The notes under the pieces are model-generated. The model worked only from the letters and a program-made list of their open reading frames with translations, was not told the origin of the DNA and ran no database searches. Positions 44,888 to 56,429 of a DNA stretch of 64,000 nucleotides are shown piece after piece. The translations under genes and the position numbers were made by a program. The stretch's first letter is position 1, and each line of letters starts with the position of its first letter. Origin of the DNA: Mucor racemosus (lineage: Eukaryota > Mucoromycota > Mucoromycetes > Mucorales > Mucoraceae); contig JAPEHQ010000011.1 in the NCBI GenBank assembly GCA_027405735.1, positions 2,027,856 to 2,091,855 of the forward strand, written 5' to 3'.

Positions 44888-44894
44888 AATCCTA

Positions 44895-45110
44895 GTTATA
44901 AGCACGTCAAAACAAATAAGTTCCATTATTAAAAAATGTTCGTATTGCTTGATTTTTTGCAGAGATATGAAGAGTCAAATTTTTCAACTTTCAGCAGCGG
45001 AATACCTGTAAAAATTTGAAATATTGACACTGAAAAATTTATACTGACTGCAAAAAATAGGATATTTCTGGATACTCATTTTTGGATTAAATGTTGTAGT
45101 TGAAACGTGT
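44895..45110 (-). repeat. Dispersed repeat U, copy 2 (right part)
   Basis: Continues the reverse match to repeat U (TGCAGAGATATGAAG, GGAATACCTGTAAAAAT, GAAATATTGACACTGAAAAATT) after the hAT element; corresponds to about 2400-2610. Confidence 0.7.
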
Positions 45111-45111
45111 A

Positions 45112-45312
45112 TTAGAAGTTAGAAGCACGCACGACAAAATCAATCCATATACAGTAATACTTCAGTAACCGTAAATCTTGGCGATTATGAACAAGGACAA
45201 GAGCATTGTCAGTATAGCATAATATCTTCGTGATAATTGCTGAAGTGTTCTGGGCGGCCGCTGATGACGATGAGGGCGTAGGAGTAGTGTTGTCCGCAAA
45301 GCAGGCGCTCAT
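45112..45312 (-). pseudogene. LINE reverse transcriptase scrap
   Basis: The minus strand reads KILCYTDNALVLVHNRQDL, a decayed form of the LINE YADD region (compare LCYADNALVFVHTPGDL at 46030-46095). Only ~40 codons are recognisable; the upstream Ser/Ala-rich part is unclear. Confidence 0.55.
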
Positions 45313-45809
45313 TTGATAGTCATGAAAGTCAGAATCTTATAGTAATGATAGCATATTGTGTGATTTATTAGAATATGTTAATGTTAAATAAAACTAGAAA
45401 TTTAATCAAGTAAAAAGATATTGTTTATTAAAAGGAAATAATGTTCTAAATGTATAATAAAGAAAAATGAGTACGTGAGAATTGGTCAATCTTTATTAAA
45501 TATAAAAACGAGATGGAGAAATCAAATGAAGGGTGAATGTCTACTGCTATTTATATTTAATTTAAGGATGGCTTACGCACCTGCCTAGAACGGTGTTCTC
45601 ATACTAAATTTTAGTGTCAATCCTCACTTATGCTAATGTAATTATATTCAAATATAGAGGATCAGTCTAAAGTCTTTAAGTGTTCTTGGCAAAATTAATT
45701 GGTGATATTCTTTATTTTCTATCTTTCATTGTAAGTCTAGATCATCAGAACTTAGCTTATGTAATTATCAGGGTAATCATTCACAGTGTTTATATGACAC
45801 ATATGCTAA
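45313..45809. other. Intergenic with possible LTR5 scrap
   Basis: Bases 45361-45430 (TGATTTATTAGAATATGTTAATGTTAAATAAAACTAG...) match the reversed end of LTR5, but no other end or target duplication was found. No gene. Confidence 0.45.
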
Positions 45810-48240
45810 ATAATACGGCTTTGTACTAGCGGAAATCCCAGGTAAATTAACGGTTCATCATCCTCAACATAGTGAAGATGTTTGATTTGTACTTGTGACA
45901 GAGGCTCCTCCCAAACATCTCAGGTATCTCTACCAAACACCGAAAAAGGTTCCATCTTACCATAGTTGAATTTGGCATTCAAGGCTTTATAGTAACGAGA
46001 TATGTGGATTTCCAACCGAGTCAGGTCCCCAGGTGTATGGACAAATACCAGAGCATTATCAGCATAACAGAGGTCCTTAATGCGTTTAGTTTCCATCACA
46101 TAGCCCTGAAATTAACGATCATGAAGAATAGCAAGCAGGAAAGGTTCAAATGCTAAGTTGTAGAGAATTGGAGAAAGGGGATCACCCTGATTCAAACCTC
46201 GCAATTTGGCAACTTCATTGGACAAATGCCCATTGACATTGATACGAATCAGATTATCACCCATAAGCTTGTAAATACATTTGTTCAGCGGACGCGGAAA
46301 GCCAGACTTCATCAATACGATGTTAAGATAATCCAAATTAACACGGTCGTAAGCTGTTTCTTGATCTAGGAGAAGCTCGATATCAGCATCCAAGGAGCGA
46401 AAAGTGGAATCATCATTCTGTTGTTCAGCAATTCACCATTCTCTTTGACCATCTTCCATGATCAGTTGACATATCATGCTATTTTTGGCAATGAACCGGC
46501 CAGGAACAAATTCAAGTTAATAACGGCTTATGAGGTGAGAAGACACCTCCGTGATGCGATGGTTAATGTTCCGAGTAAAGAGGCTATAATCCGAATTTGC
46601 TACTGACAGTGGACGATAGTTCTTCATGTCGGCTGGATCTTCTTTCGTATACAATAGACACATAACAGACTCGTTTCAGGATTTTGAAAACTTACCTTTT
46701 TGTAAGGTTTCATTGTATACGACAGTTATGAGATCACGGAAAGGAGGAAACTTCAGTATCAAGTACAAGATTTCATAGGGCAACCCATCGAGACCAGGGC
46801 TACTTTTACGGCGGGTGGGTTTGCGATCTACCAGGAGATTGTCAATTTTAATCGGTAACATAGTAAGTGAATCCTGTTGTTCAGCTGTGGAAATTTTTTG
46901 AACGTTGTGGGATAAATCGAATCATAATGCTGAGAGACGTCGGATCCGTTGCCTCTAGTGTAAAGAGGGAGGTGGAGAGCTCCGTTGCAACGTTGGAAAT
47001 ACAATGTTGGTCTTGGCAACGTCCTTCGGTGATAGGGTCCCTGAGTTCCACAATGAATCTTCGGTTCTTTAGAGATACAACAGATCTTTTCAAAAAGCCT
47101 GCTGTAGATGTTTCGCCATGCTCACGCCAAAATTTACCTGCCTTCAGGATTTTAATTTCTGCTATAGAATGTTGGAGAGATTGAATTAGTTTGTTGTTGA
47201 CAGTACCCAACCCCTGAAACACTAATCCTCTTGTCTTGGTATGCCTCATCATATTATTACGCCTTGATAACAGTCTATGTAGTTGCTGTTTTCTCCAGTT
47301 CAAATCGCCTTGTTGAAACTGCTTGATGAGTGATTTAACCTCTGCTTTAATCCTGTCCCATTGTTGTTGTGGTGTTGAGAAGGATTTCATCATTGATAGT
47401 TGTTGTTCCTCGCTGTCTTTTAGAAATTCTGCAAGTGCCTTTCTCCTGAACGCTTTGTTGCAAGCCAAAGAGGGATTTGCCTTCCATGTACCAGGGCCGC
47501 GACCACTTGTATCATGGTATTGAGATGAAAGCCCGAATAGGTTATAATCCGTCCATTCTGGGGACAAATATTGCTGACTAATGCTGGTAACAAGGTGATA
47601 GGCACTAGAACTACAAAAAACATAATCCAAAATCCCTAAATTGCTGCCACTATGCCAGGTACTGTGTTTCTCATCATCTCCAAACACGTCTATTAAGTAG
47701 TCTTCTAGTAGGTTTGTCCATGTCGGAGGAGCACATAATAAGGTGCCGTCTAATCTACGATCCTTCCATTGATAATTAAAGTCTCCCAAAATAAAAGTAG
47801 TATTGTTGGTATTAGTAATAGTATCCTTGATAACTGGAATATCTATGAGTTCTGAATAAAATGCTGAGCGATCTAAATAAGCTGCAGATCCGCCATAAAT
47901 GTTAAGTATAGTTGCAGTAAGTAGTGTAGTAAGTGAATGTTCCAGATCTCGAGATACATGAATAGAAGCCAATATATATCGACCGCCATCAATTTCTTCC
48001 GAGACGTTTAAGTGTGTGGTTGTGTGAAAGTGAGATGATTCCGCAATGTTGAGTCCAAAGGCTCGACTTGCTATTAAATTGTTGATTAAGTTGGTCTTTT
48101 AAATAATGTCTGAAGCATAAGTTTCCTGTAATACCAGAGTATCATATCCAAGTCTTCTGAGGCATCTTATAAACCTTTTTCTGTTTTTTTTGGTATTATC
48201 TGATTTTTTTTAGGCCACGGCAGTTTACAGTGGCAATTTT
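45810..48240 (-). pseudogene. LINE ORF2 remnant (APE endonuclease and reverse transcriptase)
   Basis: Reading on the minus strand from 48240: the C-terminal part of an APE-type endonuclease (ILGDFNYQWKDRRLDGT, NLGILDYVFCSS, SPEWTDYNLFGLS) in a 363-codon frame (47972-46881). A reverse transcriptase follows, spread over shifted frames: RKSSPGLDGLPYEILYL (46676-46861), NYRPLSVANSDYSLFTRNI (46500-46640), LLLDQETAYDRVNLDYL and LRGLNQGDPLSPILYNLAF (46112-46393), LCYADNALVFVHTP (Asn at the second catalytic Asp) and YLGFPLVQSRI (near 45830). Frameshifts, stops and the YADN change make it inactive. The zinc tail and poly-A are missing at 45810. The domain order is that of L1-clade LINEs. Confidence 0.88.
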
Positions 48241-49068
48241 AATTGTATGTTGTGGATTATTCATATTATTGTTGGGATGTAGGTGAAGATGGGCCTGTTT
48301 GACCAGGTTAAAGTTCATTATCCTTATTTTTCATTCCATCTTGTTGTGCGGCAGCTGCAGAGGCAGCAGCTTGTTGTCTAGCATTGCTGAGATCATCGGA
48401 TCCACCAATATACCCACTTTGCGGATAGGACACTTTGGTCCCATTTGATGAGAGCGATGGGGGTTGGTAATTGAATCCATCATTTCAATATCTTTAGAAA
48501 TGAGTTTCAAAGCGTCAGTATCCCTTACCAAATCCGTGGTTGAAACATGCATCTGGATGTCTTCGTCGCCACCTTGAGTTTTAGCAGAAGCATCACTTGC
48601 TTCTCCAATACTATTTTCTTGTCTGTGTGCCTCACCGGAAGCATCATCGTGAGTACCACCTTGAGCATCACCTAGAGCGCCACTGAGAGCAGGTTTCGGG
48701 GCCGCAGTACCACGCTGCTTGGTATTGGAAGGGTTTTTAGCAATAGTGGATCCTTTGACCCCTTTTGCTGTTTTGATGGACTAGCAGATTTTTTCACCGC
48801 ATGAACCTTGTTTGGAGATGAGTCAATTGATCCATTACGACTGGAATTACGCATCACGTGGCACGTTTTCTTACAATGATAGCATCCTATCCATTTCTCG
48901 TAGTCAGGACAGTCTGCTCTACAATGCTCGGTACTTTGACAGTTTCGACAAAAGTCTGGCATCTTGTCCCATTGTAGAAGAACCCTTCTCTGTTCAGCAT
49001 TATCACGTGGGTCCCAAATAATGACGAGAGGTAATGATTCCAAATTTCTAGATTGGAAAGTTGATGCC
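48241..49068 (-). pseudogene. LINE ORF1 remnant with CCHC knuckles
   Basis: A 123-codon frame (49043-48672) carries FCRNCQSTEHCRADCPDY and GCYHCKKTCHVM, two CCHC-type knuckles as in the nucleic-acid-binding ORF1 protein of L1-clade LINEs. A second piece is at 48331-48552. It is upstream of, and colinear with, the ORF2 remnant. The 5' part is cut off at the LTR1 copy d junction (49069). Confidence 0.75.
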
Positions 49069-49607
49069 TGTCGTAGATTTTCAGGATTGATAAATAATAC
49101 TTAAAAAAGAATACAATTATAAAGGAATGAGTAATGAATTAGTTCTTCAACTGTATAATAAAAACAAGATATCGTTTATTTAGATATAAAAGTATGGCCT
49201 TTTATTATTGATTTGACATTGACATCCTGGGATGTAATTTAAGGCACTATTAAACCATTAGATCTGTTTTATAGTAATTTATGGATTGAAACGGATCAAT
49301 CATAATTTAACTGTTCTTAAAGAGCTTATGAATTGCCTTGTTTTAATGCTACGCTAAATGTGCTTGGATGTTGATTTAATAGCTACTTGATTGACTAACG
49401 GCTGGTGGGATGAAATAATATGGTATCATAATTGAGGTCCAAGCATTTTTGTTAATTACTGGATTAAACTTGATACGCTAGGAGTTCCTTATATCCGATA
49501 TCAAGACTTTGCACTTCAAAACATGTCATAGTCAATAGATTGTAAGGTGTATCATTGGGACTGTAGAAGGTGATATCATACATTATGATACTTGGTGGCA
49601 TACAACA
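49069..49607 (+). mobile_element. LTR family 1, copy d
   Basis: Starts TGTCGTAGATTTTCAGG and ends ATACAACA. The left flank is the LINE ORF1 remnant, the right flank is block R of the composite repeat, as in copies b and c. The flanks (ATGCC/TAGTA) do not match, so one side has been replaced since insertion. Confidence 0.82.
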
Positions 49608-50619
49608 TAGTATATCATTCATATTTTTGCCAATCGTCATTCTTCCAAAAAAAAAGCCGAACAACAATCTCCGGAAGCGGCCATCTAATGATATTTCCAA
49701 GCTTTCAATCTCTAGAAAAATTTACCGGACAGACCGAACGCGGTTGTTTAAATATTCCAAGCTTCTATAAGAATCAGGTATCGAAATTTCATGCAAAAAT
49801 TAAGGTTCGACTGCATTGCTATTAATTATTCAAAGGCTTATTTTAAATAAAGTATAAATACTGATTTATCGAGACTTTGTAAATTAAAATTAACGTAAAA
49901 AGTACCGTTTATTAGAATGAATTAAAATGGGTTTATATAGTTATTGGAATTGTGTGATAAGATTTCATGGACAGGGATCCATTAGATGTGACAATAGATA
50001 TTATTATTAATGTGTATGGATATAACGTGTTATGTTTCAGTGGTAGTATTACTATAAGTTATGTTTCATTATTAGTTCCTGGGTGACAGGAACCAGTTAC
50101 TGGATAGATAAGATCTGCTAGATTTGTCGGAGATCTTCTATATATCGAATGTTGTAATTCTGATAGATCAAATACAACCTACAAAAATATTAGCCTAATA
50201 ACGGATTTAACTTGAAAAATATATGATACAACCGAATTCAAAAAAAGTCCATAGAATCACAAATCTAAAAGATTTATATGTATATAAAAGCACTACGGCC
50301 GACCTGTGCTGCACAAGATGATTTTGTTGTGCCGAGGTAGGCCGTACACTATAGCCTGATGAGTTATTGCGCCCACTGAATAATGGCTAAAAAGATAACA
50401 AGGTGCACATGGGAACAACAAAAAAAACTGCACACGAGCATAACGAAAAGCCCGTATGTCCAGGGTTATAGATTCTGTCCGTGTGCAGGACATTAATCAC
50501 ATGTGTGTGTTTATAGTAGTAGAATTGTCCATAAGCATATCATTATCCCTATTTGTGCATAATAATAAAGTCTGACCATCATGAGCATAATGAGCCAAGT
50601 GTATAGGTACAAATTGGTT
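49608..50619 (-). repeat. Block R of the composite repeat, reversed, outside the inverted repeat
   Basis: Reverse match to 15500-15796 and 26785-27296, interrupted by LTR3 copy a. It continues into the left arm of the inverted repeat, so 49608-54411 is one reversed composite copy; the right arm lacks this part. Confidence 0.7.
49862..50170 (+). mobile_element. Solo LTR, family 3, copy a (TSD AATAC)
   Basis: Starts TGATTTATCGAGACTTTG and ends TTCTGATAGATCA, flanked by AATAC at 49857-49861 and 50171-50175. The uninterrupted site is seen at 27042-27056 (reversed). Its reversed ends (TGATCTATCAGAATTA...CGATAAATCA) equal those of the Ty3 LTR, showing kinship. It is shorter than copy b, probably through an internal deletion. 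Confidence 0.88.
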
Positions 50620-52015
50620 TGTACATGAGCATTATTGTGCCTCTCTCAAAATTTCATTGCATTTTTTACTGGAATAAGGTTTTGAATTACATTTGTTTTT
50701 ATTGATATAGATTATAGACAATACAATTCAATACGTTGTTGATGTTGTAGAGCAATGCATGCAAGAGCCAATATATTTACAATTATTATCACTTGTAAAT
50801 ATGTTTATAGCTATAATGTCTACAGCAACAATGGTTTTTGCTTGAGCAAAAATTAAATAACACTTACTGCTTAAATTTATATGCAAGCCAAATCTAAGAT
50901 TATCAATGCTACTTTATCACAGATAAAATTTAAACAAATTAACCTTATTTAAACTTACTATTTTAGTTTACGATTCTCAGCTGTGAAAAGGTTTGTTTTC
51001 AAGTATACAGTAGCTACAATCAAAACTATGGTTATTAGGCAAGACGTTATATTTTTTGGTGTTTCTGTATCACTTGAAATTTTATCACTTTTCTGGAACA
51101 TTTCGTGAGTTTGTAGCCAGTTCTAGCTTTTCATTGAGTATATATTAACATCATTGCCTTTGATTTGGTCTTAGAATATGGTTAAATAAAAATATCATTC
51201 TCTAATATAACGACTGCTGCCTATATTAAAAACATTAGTCTCTTTTGTTAGCATGCGTATTCAGATAAACGAAAAGAATATTAGCTTGATAGTTTGATAT
51301 ACCTTATCAAACGGTAAATATATCCTTGGAATATGAAAACAAAAAGAGAGAAACAACACATATATAAAAGGATTTTCAAGGTTTTACATTATTTAGCGCA
51401 ATTAAAACCCTGCTAAATTGCACATTTCAGCCAATGTAAAAGCATGATTACAGCGCCTGAACTATAAACTAGGCAAAATAGGCAATATCTTTCACTATAA
51501 TAGAAAAATAAAATTTTCTACTAGAAAAACCGTCTGTCATATCATAAATTCATTAAAAAATTGCAAAAACGAGCTCGTAGAGCAATGCCGTAATTGAGCA
51601 TAGCAAGATTGAACAGCTAAATCTCTTATACTATGGTATATATCTAAGTTTTAAATAAAAATGCATTTTTTTTAACTTTTATTATATTTAACCATGTACG
51701 GTCTGAAAATTCAGTTTTTGTAGCGGACATTTTCGGGGCTCATTTTATCCTTACTACCACTCATGATTTAGATCAAAAAACAGAAAAATCAAATTTTGAT
51801 ACCAAAATCAACGTTTAAATATACTGCATTGTGAGAGAAAATTGTAGCTGTAGCTAATACGCATTTTATAAAAGCTTAATATTAAATATTAAGTAATGAA
51901 ACTTTGTACTTTTGCCCCAAAAACAGAATTTTGGTTAAAGGATTTTCATGCAATATTTTGCAGTAAAAACGTTTATTATTTTTTATTGAGCAAATAGAGC
52001 GCTAAATGTTGTATA

Positions 52016-52511
52016 CAGTCGTGATTCGATTTAGTGGACTCATAAATAACGGATTTTCGATTTAATGGACAGTTTGAAATCTCCCGTTTTTTTTTTAATA
52101 ATTTTACTGCCTAAATCCACTGAATCGATTCAGTGGATAGTGGACAATTTCGTTTCTACCAGTCCACTATATTAGTAAAATATAAATACTATTGGATAAA
52201 ACTGTATTTAGCCGGCAATAGCTTGATCTGGTAGCCATGAAATTAGAAGAAATATGGAGAGTAACTAAATCACGTGCCTAATTTACCTCAGTCTTTTATT
52301 AAATTTCTTGTTATCCACTGTTCAATTCAGTTGCTCGAATATGAAAAGCTTTTATTAAAAATATTGTTTAATACTATAAACTAGTAACGCCTTTTTATTC
52401 TCATTTTTTGATCCAGTATTACGGAAAATGATTTATTTGATTTAGTGGAAAATTCGATTTAGTGGACACTTTTCTCCCTCCCAACGATTCCACTAAATCG
52501 AATCACGACTG
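52016..52511. mobile_element. Pogo/Tc1-mariner-type MITE, left arm copy (TSD TA)
   Basis: The ends CAGTCGTGATTCGATTTAGTGGA are inverted, and TA flanks both sides. Composite copies 1 and 2 show the empty site. There is no ORF. Bases 52116-52137 form a perfect 22-base palindrome (TCCACTGAATCGATTCAGTGGA), and repeated TTCGATTTA-TGGA motifs occur inside. Its twin is at 57701-58195, differing by one base of length (near 52350). Confidence 0.9.
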
Positions 52512-52839
52512 TATGTGTATATTTTCTGTTTTTATAATTGGTATTATAATTAACTCTAAATTTGCAAAATCAGAAGAAAAAAAAATAAAAAATGTCAAAA
52601 TTGGTGATCTGGACAAGAATAATTTTTAAAATTAATATTCCGCTTATAAGCTTTGTGAATCTTAAAAATAAGAGATTTTATAATACTTGAAAACTTTTTC
52701 AAGAATTTATAATGCTGTACCCAATTAATTCAAGCTTATTGCTGTGAATATTTATATACGTTAATATTGTGTAGTAGTTTATTCGATGATAATATAGTCT
52801 TACTTTATAATTATTGCGTTAGAGATAACGTACATTGAG

Positions 52840-53095
52840 CTTTAATCTTACGTTTCCGATATCATAAACATAAATATGGCCATCACTGAAACCTATTGCC
52901 GTCTTTTTATCCTCTTTGTCACAAGCCAATTTATTCAGTGCTTTACTAGAACCAACTTAACCACTTACAAATGGTTCCTTGGTATTTTCATTCTAATCCC
53001 ATAAATTAAATTTACTGATTCTATCTACAGTAGTATCAAACGTATCATTAGCCCGGCTTATGATAATTGTCAATCTAAAATCAGAAACATCCCAT
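52840..53095 (-). pseudogene. Dynein intermediate chain WD40 fragment, copy 4
   Basis: Reverse-strand version of the fragment. It shares with copy 3 the changes ATGGGATTAG and GGCTTGTGAC (a Trp codon lost), absent from copies 1 and 2. Stops are present. Confidence 0.72.
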
Positions 53096-53782
53096 TGCCA
53101 TTATTATAAGCTATGAAAAGTTTGATTTTTAATAACACAGTAATTAAATAAAAGACAAAATGATACTAATCGCATATGGCGAGACTTTGCCAACCACCAC
53201 CATGTATCCACTATACAGTTTTAACGTATTAACCTTAAAGTGCCTGTGAACTTCCTATATATCTTGGTTTCAACCACAGAATGCAGTTTAAATCATTAAA
53301 TCTAAGCACGTACCAATAATAAATTGATATATCTACTTTACACTGGGAGATCAAGGAATTGACGGCTAGTTTAATTTGATCCAACAGCTATAATAGGGCT
53401 TGCATCTACCCCTAAAAACTGAATTTCTGCCTGAAACTACAGCCGTATTATTTCTTGAATATCATGTAAGCTACTTACGCGTTGTAATTGATACTTAATG
53501 CGCTCTCGCTTTGTCAAATGTTAATTTACATCTTTCATTGTGTTTACCAATCCCATAAAACATATAATACTCAATAGACATTAGCTGACGCTCCCTGACG
53601 TTTTATATACTACATACTTTGTTTTAATTACATATATAATAGTACATAATACATAGAATTGGTCGGCTTTTCTGGGTTGTGATACTGCGGTCTTACTTTC
53701 TCATTGACGCCAACATATTCTGTACTAGCCATTGCGTTGCTTTTCCATTTCAAATTAACAACAACCAACCCAATTCTTTTCA

Positions 53783-54016
53783 TTACAAAGCCGATTGAAG
53801 TGTTTCATCAAAGCTAGCAATAACTACAATTGGATAAATATTATTTGATACATGCATTATATTTGGCCCTAGAGTCTTGGATAATGTTTGTAACTGTCTT
53901 GTAAATAGTTCTATTATTGATATTTGCAATGCTACGATAATGCTATGATGAGCTTTTTCCTCAATATGATGAGCATTTTTTTTTACAAGAGAAGCCAAAT
54001 TGGTTAACTTTAACAA
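53783..54016 (-). CDS. 77-codon ORF of unknown function in left arm
   Basis: Encodes MLKLTNLASLVKKNAHHIEE..., a helical, alpha-rich sequence containing IIELFTRQLQTLSKTLGP and IYPIVVIASFDETL. It is identical to the ORF at 56196-56429. It reads like a piece of a larger conserved eukaryotic protein rather than a random frame, but I do not recognise it. The inner block may hold another captured gene fragment. Low confidence that it is expressed. Confidence 0.35.
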   Translation of the reverse strand: MLKLTNLASLVKKNAHHIEEKAHHSIIVALQISIIELFTRQLQTLSKTLGPNIMHVSNNIYPIVVIASFDETLQSAL

Positions 54017-54411
54017 TAACCAAATTAGGCTCTGCTACTGATTTAGATTTGTTGGTACGTTATTCCATTTGCTAATATATGATGATGCTGTATGTTCCAT
54101 TCTTGAATTTTTGGCTCTTTTATCTTTAATTATTGGCATGGTCAATCGTTTTATTATCAATAAAATATTTGTCTTACTTGGCCCTGCTGCTCTTCAAAGA
54201 TATTTAAAAAATTGCCCTTGTTATCGCTTTTATGTTGCCTGGTAATGAACATTTTACATAGAATTACAAAAATGGCAGCGATGCTCATCTTTTCCAACGA
54301 CAGCAGCATCTAATTAAAAATGCAACAAAACCGAGAAATTGTAGATTAAAATCGATTATCTGCGACTTGTTTGGTTTGATTCATGCATACTGTACTATAT
54401 CTAACATATGA

Positions 54412-55800
54412 AATAATTTCATAGTCGTCATTTGAATGATATTCATCTACATTGATTAAACAATGCTTTCATTCAGATCTTGCACCATTTTATTGATTTT
54501 TATAATATTTTTCATTTTTATTTGTATAAGGGAGCTTTTGCAAAGCAAAAGCATGAAACCAAGGTCATGGTGAAGGGTATTCTCTACAAACCCTACACTA
54601 CCAAGGGGGTTACGCGAGTTCCTACTTGATTCCTCATAAACCAAGCATGATAATTACACAACTTCAAAACCCACTAACTTGATACCAAATCGTAACCATA
54701 TACAGATTAGACAGGACCAAAGCTCTCAATGTGAAATTTCTCAGCTATGCAATCTGACTTTGCAAGAATGATCCCCTCAAACAGTGAACTGGAACAAGAT
54801 GTGAACACAATGCCATACCACATTTGATCAGGCAGCCCAAAGTTTTCATCGGTTCTAACATTCAAGTTGAAAGCCTAGAGTTTCCATCAGAAAACGCGAA
54901 TTGAGGAAAAGAAAAAAGAAAAGAAAAGAAACTAGTTCCAGGGCAAAATGGACCTTTATTTATAGTTTTTTTGGGCACCAAGACTTGTTTTTTTGGCAGG
55001 AACGCAAAAACAAGCCTCATTTTTGTATCTTTATGTATGCAAGAGATAAAATACCGCATAAAAAGCAGTATATAACATTGATAAATACTATATATTTTAT
55101 TCTTGTACTATATTATCGCTTGTATTATATTATAAATTCCCAATTGGTTTTGGCTCTAATTCACTATATATACTACATACGTCGCGTTACTTTAGAATAT
55201 GGTATCAAAACAAATCATGCTATTATCCCGTTTCTCAATGTTTTTTTTAATGAAAATGTATTCATTGCTCCAATAAAAATCTGTTTGTTTCTCCCATAAT
55301 AATGTACCTTATTATATGTCTACAAATAAACCAATGCTTATATTTATGGATTTAAGAGTTAAGTAACAATGAATACATATTTAGAAAGCAATTTGCACTA
55401 AATTCAAAGCAATATCTGTTACATGATCTCAATTTATTTGACTCGTAATGTTATTTTGCTTTTTTTACTGGAATGTACTTGAATAATTGAGGGTTTTTAG
55501 TGAAAAAAAACCCCTAATGGGCATATTAAGCCTGTGGATTAAAGGATCCAATATGCGAAGCGTGCTTTTGGGTGATGACTGGCGTTGTTTTATATCTACA
55601 GTTTTATAATAATGAGATACTGTATGATTTGTGATTTGAATTTAGCTGCCGATATGACACTGGTTTTTTGAAATTGGTTGAATAAATGTATTCTTTGAAA
55701 TACAAACCAGTTTGTTTTTTTTATGAGATCTCTACAACAGGAGAATGTAGGATGTATATTCCAAAACGCTCCAACGTATTAAGATGATACAGACAGTATC
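54412..55800. other. Single-copy spacer of the inverted repeat
   Basis: 1.39 kb between the arms. No known protein or RNA is recognised. A 132-codon frame (54901-55299) starts with a run of Lys/Arg from a GAAAA-rich tract and then becomes hydrophobic; it is probably chance. GAAAAAAAACCCC near 55502 and a purine-rich tract at 54903-54928 are the only notable compositional features. Confidence 0.6.
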
Positions 55801-56195
55801 TCATATGTTAGATATAGTACAGTATGCATGAATCAAACCAAACAAGTCGCAGATAATCGATTTTAATCTACAATTTCTCGGTTTTGTTGCATTTTTAATT
55901 AGATGCTGCTGTCGTTGGAAAAGATGAGCATCGCTGCCATTTTTGTAATTCTATGTAAAATGTTCATTACCAGGCAACATAAAAGCGATAACAAGGGCAA
56001 TTTTTTAAATATCTTTGAAGAGCAGCAGGGCCAAGTAAGACAAATATTTTATTGATAATAAAACGATTGACCATGCCAATAATTAAAGATAAAAGAGCCA
56101 AAAATTCAAGAATGGAACATACAGCATCATCATATATTAGCAAATGGAATAACGTACCAACAAATCTAAATCAGTAGCAGAGCCTAATTTGGTTA

Positions 56196-56429
56196 TTGTT
56201 AAAGTTAACCAATTTGGCTTCTCTTGTAAAAAAAAATGCTCATCATATTGAGGAAAAAGCTCATCATAGCATTATCGTAGCATTGCAAATATCAATAATA
56301 GAACTATTTACAAGACAGTTACAAACATTATCCAAGACTCTAGGGCCAAATATAATGCATGTATCAAATAATATTTATCCAATTGTAGTTATTGCTAGCT
56401 TTGATGAAACACTTCAATCGGCTTTGTAA
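56196..56429 (+). CDS. 77-codon ORF of unknown function in right arm
   Basis: Same translation as 53783-54016. No recognised domain, and no obvious splice partners upstream or downstream. Confidence 0.35.
   Translation: MLKLTNLASLVKKNAHHIEEKAHHSIIVALQISIIELFTRQLQTLSKTLGPNIMHVSNNIYPIVVIASFDETLQSAL

Larger units (their letters stand above)
38540..44894 (+). mobile_element. hAT-superfamily DNA transposon, 6.36 kb (TSD GTTATAAG)
   Basis: The ends are TAGTATTGGAGTCGAGCC and, inverted, TAGGATTGGCAACGAGTCGAGC, matching the TAGnnTTGG form of hAT termini. GTTATAAG (38532-38539 and 44895-44902) is the 8-bp target-site duplication. The target is dispersed repeat U. Inside are subterminal CTCGAG arrays at both ends and a five-exon transposase gene with an open frame. 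About 1.4 kb of the left half is later LTR insertions. The element looks structurally complete and may be autonomous; its activity is unknown. Confidence 0.95.
50620..54411 (-). repeat. Left arm of 9.45-kb inverted repeat
   Basis: Reverse complement of 55801-60070. Inner sequences I compared (53176-54411, 52840-53100, 52540-52700, 53700-53800) match the right arm exactly or nearly so. Farther out single differences appear (e.g. around 51695), and the outer 1 kb is clearly more diverged. The arm contains a reversed composite-repeat copy with dynein fragment, a pogo-like MITE, and an inner 1.2-kb block (53190-54411) not seen in copies 1 and 2. Confidence 0.88.

Noticed and set aside
54901..55299. 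132-codon ORF in the palindrome spacer
   Set aside because: Low-complexity Lys/Arg start from a GAAAA tract and AT-driven hydrophobic rest; no domain seen.
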